Shown here: piece by piece, positions 7,528 through 15,100 of the stretch
How the letters are laid out: each line of letters starts with the position of its first letter
Position numbering within the stretch: position 1 is the stretch's first letter
From: Anaerolineae bacterium
GTDB lineage: Bacteria; Chloroflexota; Anaerolineae; JAFGEY01
Assembly (NCBI GenBank): GCA_016929775.1
Contig: JAFGIE010000226.1
Coordinates: 1-19,965 of the forward strand
Direction: 5' to 3'
Length of the DNA: 19,965 bases
Translations under genes and position numbers: made by a program
The notes under the pieces: generated by a model
The model's database searches: none
The model's input: only the letters and a program-made list of their open reading frames with translations
What the model was told of the DNA's origin: nothing

Positions 7528-8733
7528 TCAGTCGATGTTTCCGCGAACGGCGCGCGCGAAACGCGCCCCAAAATCCCTGCCCGCCTCGAAATCGGCCTGG
7601 GTCGCTGCGCCGACGAACTCGAACTCGCCGAACAGCTCCCACTTGAGCTCCTCGACCAACTGCCCGAAGCGTCGCCCGGCGCCGCCGCTCCAGCCGTAGC
7701 TGCCAAAGCGCGCGGCGAGCTTGTTCTGGATCTTTTTGTGGCTTGCCATCTGGAGGGCCTGGTCGACCAGCGGAAAGAGGCTGCCTTCGTAGGTCGGGGC
7801 GCCCACCATCACCCCCCGCTGCGTCCACAGCGCAGGCAGGACATAGCTGACGTGGGTGTGGGCGACGTCAAAGATCTCGATCGGGACGCCCTGATCCGAG
7901 ATCCCTTGGGCGACGGCGTTCATCATCGCCTCTGTGTTGCCATACATCGAGCCATAGAGCAGCGTGACACCGGGCTGGGTGGGTCCGGTCGCGTACTCGG
8001 CCCACTCCTTGTACAGGCTGACGATCCGGCTCGGGTCCCTGCGCCAGATCAGCCCGTGCGACGGGGCGATGGTCGCGATCGGCAGGGCGCTCAGCTTGTC
8101 GATCGCGCGCAGGACGGGACGGCTAAAGAGCGCCACGATGTTGACATAGTAGCGCAGCGCCTCGCGCTCGTACCAGGCGAGGTTGCCGCATTCGTCGTCA
8201 AAGAGCGCCCCGCGCAGCGCACCATAGCCGCCAAAGGCGTCGCACGAGAACAAGATCTGGTTGCGGGTCTCATACGTGACCATGGTCTCAGGCCAGTGGA
8301 CCATGGGCGCCATGTAGAACTGGAGGGTATGCGCGCCCAGTGTGAGGGTATCGCCGTCGCCGACGGGCCGCACGTGGTCGGTGATCCCATAGAACGCGGC
8401 GAGCATGTCTTGGCAGCGCTTGCTGCACACAAAGGTCACGTCGGGCGCGACGCGGCGAACGGTGCGGATCACGCCGGTGTGATCGGGCTCGAGGTGGTTG
8501 ATGATCACGTATTCGAGCTGGGTCAGGTCGATCAGCTGCTCGATCTGCCCAAAGAACTCGTCGGTCTTGATCGCCTTGGCGAGGTCAATGATCGCCTTGT
8601 GCTCGTCGTCGATCAGGTAGGTGTTGTACGAGACGCCCTCTTGCGTGATCGGCCACAGGCCCTCGAACAGGTCCGTGGTCCGGTCGTTGACGCCGATCCA
8701 GTAGATGTCTGGCTTGACTTGGACAGGTGGCAT
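7528..8733 (-). CDS. FprA-type flavodiiron protein (O2/NO reductase)
   Basis: A 401-residue A-type flavoprotein. It has an N-terminal metallo-beta-lactamase-like diiron domain and a C-terminal flavodoxin domain that binds FMN. The expected diiron ligands are present: His80, Glu82 and Asp84 in NHLEPDH (79-85), His146, Asp165 in SCDAFGG, and His226 in PSHG. The FMN loop is YGSMYGNTEA (260-269). Such proteins reduce O2 to water (or NO to N2O) using rubredoxin or similar donors, and rubredoxin is encoded in the same array. AGGAG precedes the ATG, and a possible separate promoter overlaps the end of the upstream hydrogenase gene. Confidence 0.95.
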   Translation of the reverse strand: MPPVQVKPDIYWIGVNDRTTDLFEGLWPITQEGVSYNTYLIDDEHKAIIDLAKAIKTDEFFGQIEQLIDLTQLEYVIINHLEPDHTGVIRTVRRVAPDVTFVCSKRCQDMLAAFYGITDHVRPVGDGDTLTLGAHTLQFYMAPMVHWPETMVTYETRNQILFSCDAFGGYGALRGALFDDECGNLAWYEREALRYYVNIVALFSRPVLRAIDKLSALPIATIAPSHGLIWRRDPSRIVSLYKEWAEYATGPTQPGVTLLYGSMYGNTEAMMNAVAQGISDQGVPIEIFDVAHTHVSYVLPALWTQRGVMVGAPTYEGSLFPLVDQALQMASHKKIQNKLAARFGSYGWSGGAGRRFGQLVEELKWELFGEFEFVGAATQADFEAGRDFGARFARAVRGNID

Positions 8734-8761
8734 GTCTGCCTGCTCCTCGTTCTTTCCGGTA

Positions 8762-8789
8762 TTGTACGCTCAATGCGTCGCGCATGCAA
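8762..8789 (-). promoter_or_regulatory. Possible internal promoter for flavodiiron-cytochrome genes
   Basis: On the minus strand TTGCAT (8789-8784), 16 bases and TACAAT (8767-8762) lie 30-60 bases before the flavodiiron start, overlapping the last codons of the hydrogenase large subunit. It could give oxygen-responsive expression independent of the upstream genes. Confidence 0.45.
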
Positions 8790-10080
8790 TGCACGGGTCG
8801 AAGGCGCGCACGACGCGTCCCACTGCATGCTCGAGCTCCATGTCGACGGCATCGGCGGATACATAGCGTGCCGCAGCCACGCGCAGTGCACGCTCGATCG
8901 CCAGCATGTTGTGTACAGTGGGAATGATGAACGCCGCCTCCGCGATCCGGCCCTCTAGGATGCGGTAGTGGTGGATCAGCGGCCCACGGGGCGCTTCGAC
9001 CAGCCCATACCCCTCCCCGTCGCGCGGCGTATAGGGCACCGCCGTGTCCTCCCAGTCGAGCTGCTCGGACAGGATCTCGGCGGCGCGCTCCAGGGCATAC
9101 ACCAGCTCGATCCCGCGCGCCAGGTCAAAGAGCATGATCGCGTGCGCGGGCCGGCCAAAGGCACGGTGGAAACGTTCCAGGTAGGCGTCCGCGCGCGGTG
9201 TGCTCATCTGGTCGGCCATATTGATCCGGGCAAGGCTGTTGGCCCGGATCACGCCGCCCTGGTAGCTCGTCTGCCCCGCGTACGAGGTCTCGCTTTCCTC
9301 CAGCAGGAGGTGGCGCTGAAAGTCGCGCGCGGCAAAGGCGTCGCCGATCTCGCCGCTCGCGCACATGACGCGGATCACGTCGCCGTAGTAGCTGGGCTGG
9401 CGGTCGCCGACAGCGGCGATGTAACATGCCGGGCTATCGTCGCCCCAGGTGCCCAGGCGTTCGCCCATTGCGAGAGAGCGCTCCCAGTAGTGGTCGAACA
9501 GCTCGCACGCCGTGGGCAAGACCTGCTCGATCTCGACGCGCATCTCTGCTGCGGCTTGTGGTGCGATCCCGCTGGTCACGCCCCCGATCACGGCTTTCAC
9601 CGGGTGGATGAACTGCCCGCCCGCCACGGCGATCAGGTCGGTCCCCGCCTTGCGCACTTGAAGGGCCCGCGCGGCGATCTCGGCGCTCTGGATGCGTGCT
9701 GCCTGCTCGTCGCGCTGGAAGATGCTGCTCAGGCCCAGCCGGTCGGGCATGGTAAAGATAAAGAGCGACGTGGCCTGGTTCTGGATGATCTGCCCGAGCA
9801 GCAGCAGCTCGCGCAGGCGCACCGCCAGCGGGGGCGGAATGACGCCGAAGGCGTCCTCGAGGGCCTTGACCGAGGCAACGTGATGCGCGGTTGAGCACAC
9901 GCCGCAGATGCGGGGCGTGATCACGGGCATCTGCTCCGCCGGTGCGCCCCGCACAAAGTGCGAGAAGCCGCGGTACTCGACTGCCTGGAACCGCGCCGCG
10001 ACCACCTTGCCGCCCTGGATCTCGACCACCACCTGGGCGTGGCCCTCGATCCGGCTGATCGGGAAGGTCAGCGTGGGCAT
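8770..10080 (-). CDS. [NiFe] hydrogenase large (catalytic) subunit, group 3-like
   Basis: A 436-residue protein holding the NiFe(CN)2CO site for H2 oxidation or production. The N-terminal ligand motif is RICGVC (57-62, Cys59/Cys62). The C-terminal motif DPCIACATH (428-436, Cys430/Cys433) is followed directly by the stop codon, so the usual cleavable C-terminal extension is missing. The ATG at 10080 is one base after the small-subunit stop and matches the family start (ISRIEGHAQV). The sequence resembles soluble group 3 (MvhA/HydA-like) enzymes. No F420, NAD(P)- or membrane-coupling subunit is present in the window. KorAB upstream suggests a ferredoxin-linked role, which is an inference. Confidence 0.93.
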   Translation of the reverse strand: MPTLTFPISRIEGHAQVVVEIQGGKVVAARFQAVEYRGFSHFVRGAPAEQMPVITPRICGVCSTAHHVASVKALEDAFGVIPPPLAVRLRELLLLGQIIQNQATSLFIFTMPDRLGLSSIFQRDEQAARIQSAEIAARALQVRKAGTDLIAVAGGQFIHPVKAVIGGVTSGIAPQAAAEMRVEIEQVLPTACELFDHYWERSLAMGERLGTWGDDSPACYIAAVGDRQPSYYGDVIRVMCASGEIGDAFAARDFQRHLLLEESETSYAGQTSYQGGVIRANSLARINMADQMSTPRADAYLERFHRAFGRPAHAIMLFDLARGIELVYALERAAEILSEQLDWEDTAVPYTPRDGEGYGLVEAPRGPLIHHYRILEGRIAEAAFIIPTVHNMLAIERALRVAAARYVSADAVDMELEHAVGRVVRAFDPCIACATH

Positions 10081-10081
10081 C

Positions 10082-10963
10082 TCAGAGCACCTTCTCCACC
10101 GGTCGTGGCGGGCGGTCGGTGGCTGCATAGTCGGAGAACTGGAACAAAAAGAGCGCCATCTGCGGCGACAGCAGCGCGGCTTCGATCTCGTCGGCGGGGA
10201 TGTCGGTCAGAGAAGAGAACACGCGCTGGATGCTCTTCAGCCAGGCGGTCGACTCTTTGGCGATAAAGGCGTCGGATGGCCCGCGGCAGCCGACGCACGG
10301 ATGCCCAGCCTGGGGGCAGGGGGCGCCGCACCCGCCGCGGGTCGACGAACCGACACACGCGTAGCCCTGGTTGATCAAGCAGATGTCAGGCAGGACTTGG
10401 CCCTGTTGGAAGCCGACGAGGTGCTGGGGCCGCATGTCGCGCAGCTTCCTGCGCCCGCACTCCTGGCACACGGTGCGCGAGGGCGTGAAATCGGGCGGCT
10501 CGAGCAGCAGGGCCATGAACAGCGTCGGGGTCGGCGGGCACCCGGGGAGATAGCGATCGACCTCGACCACGGCGTCGATCGGGCGGCAGCGGGGCAGCAA
10601 GCGCGGCAGGTGGCGGCGGTGCTCTTTTGCCGCAAACACCGCACGCACCTCGTCGCGATCGCCCAAGCTGGCGATCCCTCCCGAGATCGCACAGGTGCCC
10701 ACCGCCACGACCTGGTCGGCGCGGCGCGCTGCGCGGCGCAGGTTGTACATGTCCTCGTCGGTGCGCACGCCGCCGCTGACTAGGAGCAGGTCCACCTCGG
10801 GCACGTCGTACGCCGAGACGACGAGCGGCATATACACCAGCGCGTACTCGTCGGTCCACTGCCCGGCATTGAGCAGCGAGACCTCGCAGCCGGCGCAGCC
10901 GGAGAGTTGGAGTACGGCAAAGCGAGGCATGTCGCGCCCAACTTTGGATTGCCCTTCTGCCAT
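10082..10963 (-). CDS. [NiFe] hydrogenase small (Fe-S) subunit, group 3-like
   Basis: A 293-residue protein that carries electrons between the NiFe site and an external partner. The proximal cluster ligands are Cys23, Cys26 (SGCAGCE), Cys91 (GTCAISGG) and Cys142 (PGCPP). Further Cys for two more clusters occur at 166, 169, 195, 203, 212, 216, 223 and 226, including the group 3-style GCGAPCPQAGHPCVGC. There is no Tat signal or membrane anchor, so the enzyme is cytoplasmic. An internal Met12 (MPRFAVLQLSGC) is an alternative start nearer the usual family N-terminus. It lies 39 bases after korB and one base before the large subunit. Confidence 0.93.
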   Translation of the reverse strand: MAEGQSKVGRDMPRFAVLQLSGCAGCEVSLLNAGQWTDEYALVYMPLVVSAYDVPEVDLLLVSGGVRTDEDMYNLRRAARRADQVVAVGTCAISGGIASLGDRDEVRAVFAAKEHRRHLPRLLPRCRPIDAVVEVDRYLPGCPPTPTLFMALLLEPPDFTPSRTVCQECGRRKLRDMRPQHLVGFQQGQVLPDICLINQGYACVGSSTRGGCGAPCPQAGHPCVGCRGPSDAFIAKESTAWLKSIQRVFSSLTDIPADEIEAALLSPQMALFLFQFSDYAATDRPPRPVEKVL

Positions 10964-11002
10964 GTCCCTGACCTCGGGCTCGCGATGCCGGTGCGCGGGT
11001 TC

Positions 11003-11872
11003 CTACATCACCTCGGCGCGCAGGGCATCCACCTGTTCTGGCGTGAGCGGGCGCATGGGGCGCTCTACGAGGGGCCCCTCCTGGAGCGCCGCGACCTGCG
11101 CCTCGTAGGTCGGGATGCCCGTCACCTGGTAAAAGACGCCGATCGGGATCCGGTCGCCCCACTCTTGCGCCCGTTCCCAAGCCGCGGCGCGATCGGTGAC
11201 GTCGTGCCCCGTCTCTTCCAGCTTGTAGACGCGCTCGTTGTAGAAATCGTAAGCGCTGGCGCGGTTAAAGGTCACGCACGGCTGGAGTACGTCGACCAAG
11301 GCATAGCCGTCGTGCTGCAGGGCCTGAACTAGGAGGGAAACCAGGTGCCGCAGTTCGCCCGGGTAGCCGCGTGCCACAAAGGTTGCGCCCATCGTGATCG
11401 CCAATGCCAGCGGCGGGACCGGGCTATCGATCGCGCCCTGAGGCGAGGTCGGCGTGCGCATGCCGGGGCTGCTCGTCGGCGAGTACTGCCCCTTGGTCAG
11501 GCCATACACGCGGTTGTTCTGTACCAGATCGACAAAGCCGATGTTCCGGCGGGCGGCGTGGGCAAAGTGGGCGAGCCCCATGCCGTAGCCGTCGCCATCG
11601 CCGTGCACCGCCAAGACCCGCATCCCGTGGTTCGCCAGGCGTACACCGGTTGCCACCGGCAGCGCACGACCGTGCAGACCATGGAAGCCGTTGACCTTCA
11701 TATAGTGGGGCAGCTTGCTGCCACAGCCGATCCCGGTGCAGATGATCAGTTCGTGCGGTGCGATCTGCAGCTCTACCAGGGCCATCTTGAGCGCGTTGAG
11801 GATGCCATAGTTGCCGCAGCCCTTGCACCACGTCGGGCTCTCGGGACTGTCGAAATCTGCTCTGGTGACCAT
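11003..11872 (-). CDS. korB: 2-oxoacid:ferredoxin oxidoreductase beta subunit
   Basis: A 289-residue thiamine diphosphate-binding subunit. It shows WCKGCGNYGI (15-24), CTGIGCGSKLPHY, HGLHGRALPVATG, the GDGDGYGMG TPP/Mg loop and NNRVYGLTKGQYSPTS, all typical of KorB. Cys16, Cys19 and later Cys residues should bind a 4Fe-4S cluster. With KorA it oxidises a 2-oxoacid (probably 2-oxoglutarate, possibly pyruvate) with CoA and reduces ferredoxin. The ATG at 11872 follows GAGGAG and lies 14 bases after the korA stop; the frame stays open upstream, but similarity starts here. No ferredoxin-like delta subunit is present. Confidence 0.93.
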   Translation of the reverse strand: MVTRADFDSPESPTWCKGCGNYGILNALKMALVELQIAPHELIICTGIGCGSKLPHYMKVNGFHGLHGRALPVATGVRLANHGMRVLAVHGDGDGYGMGLAHFAHAARRNIGFVDLVQNNRVYGLTKGQYSPTSSPGMRTPTSPQGAIDSPVPPLALAITMGATFVARGYPGELRHLVSLLVQALQHDGYALVDVLQPCVTFNRASAYDFYNERVYKLEETGHDVTDRAAAWERAQEWGDRIPIGVFYQVTGIPTYEAQVAALQEGPLVERPMRPLTPEQVDALRAEVM

Positions 11873-11886
11873 CGTCTGCTCCTCTG

Positions 11887-13629
11887 TCAGCTCGTCGCTC
11901 GCTCGACGATGTACTCGGGCGAGAAGGGGCGCCCATCGTAGCGCAGGATCTGCGCTGCGGGCGATCGTCCGGTCTCGGTGCGGATCAACCTGGCAAGCTG
12001 CCCGGTCGAGTTGACCTCGACCGTGACCACGCGCTGCGCCTGGTCGAGCGCCGCTGCCACGTCGGCAGCGGGAAAGGGCCACATGTCCCCCACGTGCAGC
12101 ATGTTGGCGCTGCCGGGACGCGCGCCGTTCAGGCGATCGACCGCCTCGCGCAGCGGGCCATAGGTCGAGCCCCAGCACACATAGGTCGTCTCGGCGGAGG
12201 CGGGGCCATAGCGCGTCGGCGGCTGCACATGCTTGGCCATGCCCACCTGCTTGCGCGCGCGCTTGTCGACCTGGGCGACGCGCATCGCCATCTCTTCGGT
12301 GATCGCCCCGCGCTGGTCGTGCTCGTTGCTCGCCGAGACCCAGACTGCGTTGGAGTGCCCGGGGAGGGCGCGTGGCGAGACGCCCGAGGGCGTGAGCTTG
12401 TAGCGGAGATAGGGTTCCTCGAGGGCATCCAGTTCGGCTGGACTGAGCAGCGCGCCGCGATCGATCTCGACGGCGTCAAAGTCGAGCGCGTCCACGTCGA
12501 GAGTCCGGACAGCGACCGCCAGGTAGTGATCGCTGAGGACCAGCACCGGCGTCTGGAACTGCTCCGCGAGGTTGAACGCGCGCCATCCAGCTTCGAAGGC
12601 CTGCTCGTGCGTGCCAGGGGTGAGCATAAAGCGCGGGAACTCGCCCTGCGAGGCGTGCAGCATAAAGAGCATGTCGCCTTGCTCGTTGCGGGTGGGCAGG
12701 CCCGTCGCCGGTCCGGGTCGCTGCGCGTTATAGATCACGACCGGGGTCTCGGTGATCCCGGCAAGCCCCAGGGCCTCCACCATCAGCGAGAAGCCGCCGC
12801 CCGAAGTGGGAACGAGGGCGCGCGCCCCCATGTGCGCGGCGCCGATCGCCATGTTGATCCCGGCGATCTCGTCCTCGGTGTGCTTGACCACGACGCCGTA
12901 CTGCGCGCCGTGTGCCGCCATCCAGTGCAGGACCGGGGAGCCGGGCGTCATCGGGTAGCCCGACGCGAAGCGGCAGCCGCCCGCGAGCGCGCCCATGGAG
13001 AAGGCCTCGGTGCCGTTGAGCACCATGCGCGGCGGCGCGCCGGCGACGGTCGGCAGCGTGTATGGATAGTCTCCGGCATGGGCCGCTCCCTGCTGGTAGC
13101 CCCATGCCACCGCTGCGAGGTTGCCGTCGACCACAGCTTGGCCCTTGCGCGCGAAATTGTCGCGGATCACGCTCTCGAGTGGGGCGACGTCAAAGCCGGT
13201 GATGCCGGCGGCAAAGCCCAAGGCGAGCGTATTGCGCGCCAAGGTGGTGCCTGCCTTTTCCTGCGCCATCTCGCTCATCGGCAGCGAGATGTAGCGTATC
13301 CCTTCGCCCGTCAGGTCTTCGGGGGCGACCTTGAGGCTGCTGTCATAGACGACCGCCCCACCGGGCGCCATCGCCGTGCGGTGGCGTGGGATCGTCTCCT
13401 CAGTGAGCGCCAATAGCAGGTGAACGGGTTCGGCGTGTGCGTGGAGCGGCTGGTCGCTGACGCGGACCGAGTAAAAGTTATGCCCACCCCGGATCCGCGA
13501 GTAGTAGTCGGGGAGGCCAAAGACGTACAGCCCGCCCCGGGTCAGTGCAGTGCAGAACCCAGCGCCGCTCGACTCGACGCCATCGCCTGCCGCGCCTCCA
13601 ATTCGGATGGTCAGATCGGTGCTTGCCAT
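11887..13629 (-). CDS. korA: 2-oxoacid:ferredoxin oxidoreductase, fused gamma-alpha subunit
   Basis: A 580-residue fusion. The gamma domain (1-190) starts with IRIGGAAGDGVESSG (8-22) and contains YSRIRGGHNFYSVRVSD. The alpha pyrimidine-binding region (about 205-450) contains YPMTPGSPVLHWMA, KHTEDEIAGINMAIGAAHMG and TSGGGFSLMVEALG. A C-terminal transketolase-like domain follows. This is the two-subunit KorAB type. It supplies reduced ferredoxin, which the neighbouring FTR and possibly the hydrogenase could use. The ATG at 13629 matches the family N-terminus; GGGGTGG lies upstream as a loose ribosome-binding site. The 82 bases before it hold no clear promoter. Confidence 0.93.
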   Translation of the reverse strand: MASTDLTIRIGGAAGDGVESSGAGFCTALTRGGLYVFGLPDYYSRIRGGHNFYSVRVSDQPLHAHAEPVHLLLALTEETIPRHRTAMAPGGAVVYDSSLKVAPEDLTGEGIRYISLPMSEMAQEKAGTTLARNTLALGFAAGITGFDVAPLESVIRDNFARKGQAVVDGNLAAVAWGYQQGAAHAGDYPYTLPTVAGAPPRMVLNGTEAFSMGALAGGCRFASGYPMTPGSPVLHWMAAHGAQYGVVVKHTEDEIAGINMAIGAAHMGARALVPTSGGGFSLMVEALGLAGITETPVVIYNAQRPGPATGLPTRNEQGDMLFMLHASQGEFPRFMLTPGTHEQAFEAGWRAFNLAEQFQTPVLVLSDHYLAVAVRTLDVDALDFDAVEIDRGALLSPAELDALEEPYLRYKLTPSGVSPRALPGHSNAVWVSASNEHDQRGAITEEMAMRVAQVDKRARKQVGMAKHVQPPTRYGPASAETTYVCWGSTYGPLREAVDRLNGARPGSANMLHVGDMWPFPAADVAAALDQAQRVVTVEVNSTGQLARLIRTETGRSPAAQILRYDGRPFSPEYIVERATS

Positions 13630-13711
13630 GGTATCCACCCCACAGTCTAGGATCCGGCTGGTACAAGTTCCGGTGCAACGGGCGAAAAGCGGGCCCTGTC
13701 CCTCGCGCCTG

Positions 13712-14230
13712 CTAGGTGCGGACCTGCAGCCTGGTGCGCTGCCCCTGGCGCCAGACGACCAGGTCGACCGGCTGGTCGTACCTGAGACCGGCGGTCGCAC
13801 GATGTACGTCTTGGTCGCTGCCGATCGTCTGCCCGTTAAGCTGGACGATCACGTCCCCTGCGCGCAGGCCCGCCAGCCCCGCCGCCGACGCAGGTCGCAC
13901 GCGTCCGACGTAGGCGCCTGCCGGGAGCCGGATGCCGCGCTTGGCTGCGATCTGGGCAGCATCGGCGATCGACACGCCCAGTCTGGGCGGATCGTGGGCC
14001 CGCTGTCTCAAGATATCGTTGATGCGCGGGATGTCCGCCCCAATCACTACCTGCCCGTCGACGATGGACACAGGCACGCCCTGTTGGCCCGAGATGCGCA
14101 CCATCTCGTTGGCCCGATAGGAGTCCTGGCTTACGTCGTGCTCGGCAAAGGGAATGCCGCGCTGTGCCAGGTAGTTCTTGAGCTGGTAGCAGTACCCGCA
14201 GGTCGGGGTCGTGTAGACGGTGATGCTCAT
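13712..14230 (-). CDS. Glutaredoxin domain fused to a PDZ domain
   Basis: A 172-residue protein. Residues 1-80 are a glutaredoxin/NrdH-like thioredoxin fold with active site CGYC (11-14) in TTPTCGYCYQLKNYL and the cis-Pro segment QQGVPVSIVDG. Residues 85-172 look like a PDZ domain: LGVSI, the AGAYVGRV...SAAGLAGLRAGDVIVQLNG core, and a closing beta strand. There is no signal peptide or membrane segment, so it is cytoplasmic. PDZ domains bind protein C-termini, so the fusion could direct disulfide reduction to chosen partners (inference). The ATG at 14230 starts at the glutaredoxin fold; the frame is open for 25 more codons upstream, but without a good ribosome-binding site. Confidence 0.88.
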   Translation of the reverse strand: MSITVYTTPTCGYCYQLKNYLAQRGIPFAEHDVSQDSYRANEMVRISGQQGVPVSIVDGQVVIGADIPRINDILRQRAHDPPRLGVSIADAAQIAAKRGIRLPAGAYVGRVRPASAAGLAGLRAGDVIVQLNGQTIGSDQDVHRATAGLRYDQPVDLVVWRQGQRTRLQVRT

Positions 14231-14264
14231 CCGTGCACCCTGTGTGACCCGCCACATAGATGCA

Positions 14265-14300
14265 GAGAGAACCGGGCGCGCAGCGGCGCGCCGGTCTCTC
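14265..14300. terminator. Hairpin between FTR-rubredoxin and glutaredoxin-PDZ genes
   Basis: GAGAGA (14265-14270) pairs with TCTCTC (14295-14300), continued inward by CCGG and CGCGC pairs with two one-base bulges (about 15 bp). A near-complementary outer pair, 14246-14255 with 14314-14322, can enclose it. No U-tract is present. It may terminate partially or process the minus-strand transcript. Confidence 0.5.
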
Positions 14301-14320
14301 CGCACGTGCGTACGTGGCGG

Positions 14321-14839
14321 TCAGGCGAACCGCTCGAAGCGATCCCGGTCGGCCTTGCAGATCGGGCACTTGAGTGGGGGCTGAGGGCGTGCGCACAGGT
14401 AGCCACACACCTTGCAGCGCCACACCGGCAGCCCGCTCCGGGTGAACCCGACCTGCTCCATCTCGTGCGTCTCTGCCTCTGGCGGACCCTCGAAACGGCG
14501 ATCCGGGATCGACTCTGCCTCCCGCTCACCGCGCACGATCTCTTCGGCGACATACAGCGCACAGTAGCACGCTCCATAGTCGTCGAGGTCGGGATCGCGA
14601 TAGTCGCACGGGCAGATGATGTCCAGGTCTGCCTCGCGTTCGCCGTCTGCCAGACGGCAGGGGCAGGCTTGGTAGCCGTAGCGCGCCTCGTTGGTCAGCA
14701 GCCCGTCCATCAGGTCGAGCACAAAGTCGACGTCGGGATGGAGATAGTAGCCCGCCGCCTCGCCCTCTCGCTTCAGCCGCTGGTACAGCGCCCACGCCTC
14801 CGGTCGCTGGCGCGCGCGCTCTGCGTCCGCGCTGGTCAT
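14321..14839 (-). CDS. Ferredoxin-thioredoxin reductase catalytic subunit fused to rubredoxin-like domain
   Basis: A 172-residue protein. Residues 20-100 carry the FTR-beta cysteine pattern CPC (59-61), CPC (76-78) and CYC (91-93). In the family, one Cys of the first pair and one of the last form the redox-active disulfide, and the other four bind the 4Fe-4S cluster. The last motif has Tyr92 where chloroplast FTR has His. Residues 140-172 are a rubredoxin/rubrerythrin-type knot: C142-x2-C145, C158-x2-C161. FTR reduces thioredoxin-fold disulfides with ferredoxin electrons. No FTR alpha subunit is present. The start ATG overlaps the glutaredoxin stop by four bases, and its likely partners are the two adjacent glutaredoxin-fold proteins. 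Confidence 0.92.
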   Translation of the reverse strand: MTSADAERARQRPEAWALYQRLKREGEAAGYYLHPDVDFVLDLMDGLLTNEARYGYQACPCRLADGEREADLDIICPCDYRDPDLDDYGACYCALYVAEEIVRGEREAESIPDRRFEGPPEAETHEMEQVGFTRSGLPVWRCKVCGYLCARPQPPLKCPICKADRDRFERFA

Positions 14840-15084
14840 AGCCCCAGTAGCTCCCTCATCCGCTCTTCTTTGTAGCCCGCGACGCTTTCGTCGTCGTTGA
14901 CGACCAGGGTGGGAAAGCTGATCCGCGGGTTCCACTTGCGGACCTCTTCCAGGACCTTGTCTTTTTCTTCTTTTTCCAATAGATCCACGTAGACCAGGTC
15001 GTACACGACGTTGTTCTCGTCGAGCAGCGTCCTGGCTTTGCGGCACCAACCACACGTGCTGAGCGCATACAGTTTGACGTTCAA
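14836..15084 (-). CDS. Small glutaredoxin-like protein (CGWC)
   Basis: An 82-residue protein with a thioredoxin fold: beta strand VKLYALST, active site CGWC (11-14), helix [10 protein letters not shown], and cis-Pro region [10 protein letters not shown]. The size and the CGWC active site fit the NrdH/glutaredoxin-like group. There is no GSH-binding signature I can be sure of. The start codon is TTG; no ATG or GTG occurs in frame between it and the upstream stop. AAGGGA and GAGG lie just upstream. The four-base overlap with the FTR-rubredoxin gene suggests coupled translation and a ferredoxin-FTR-glutaredoxin electron path (inference). Confidence 0.88.
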   Translation of the reverse strand: MNVKLYALSTCGWCRKARTLLDENNVVYDLVYVDLLEKEEKDKVLEEVRKWNPRISFPTLVVNDDESVAGYKEERMRELLGL

Positions 15085-15100
15085 TGCCTCGTCCCTTAGC

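Noticed and set aside
7501..9894. Plus-strand frames of 485 and 308 codons opposite the flavodiiron and hydrogenase genes
   Set aside because: They are mirror frames of genes with complete metal-ligand sets; no domain was recognised in them.
12094..14875. Long plus-strand frames (440 and 441 codons) opposite korA and the thiol-reductase genes
   Set aside because: The minus strand carries intact, motif-rich genes throughout. The plus frames have His/Arg/Gly-rich low-information composition and cross several gene borders.
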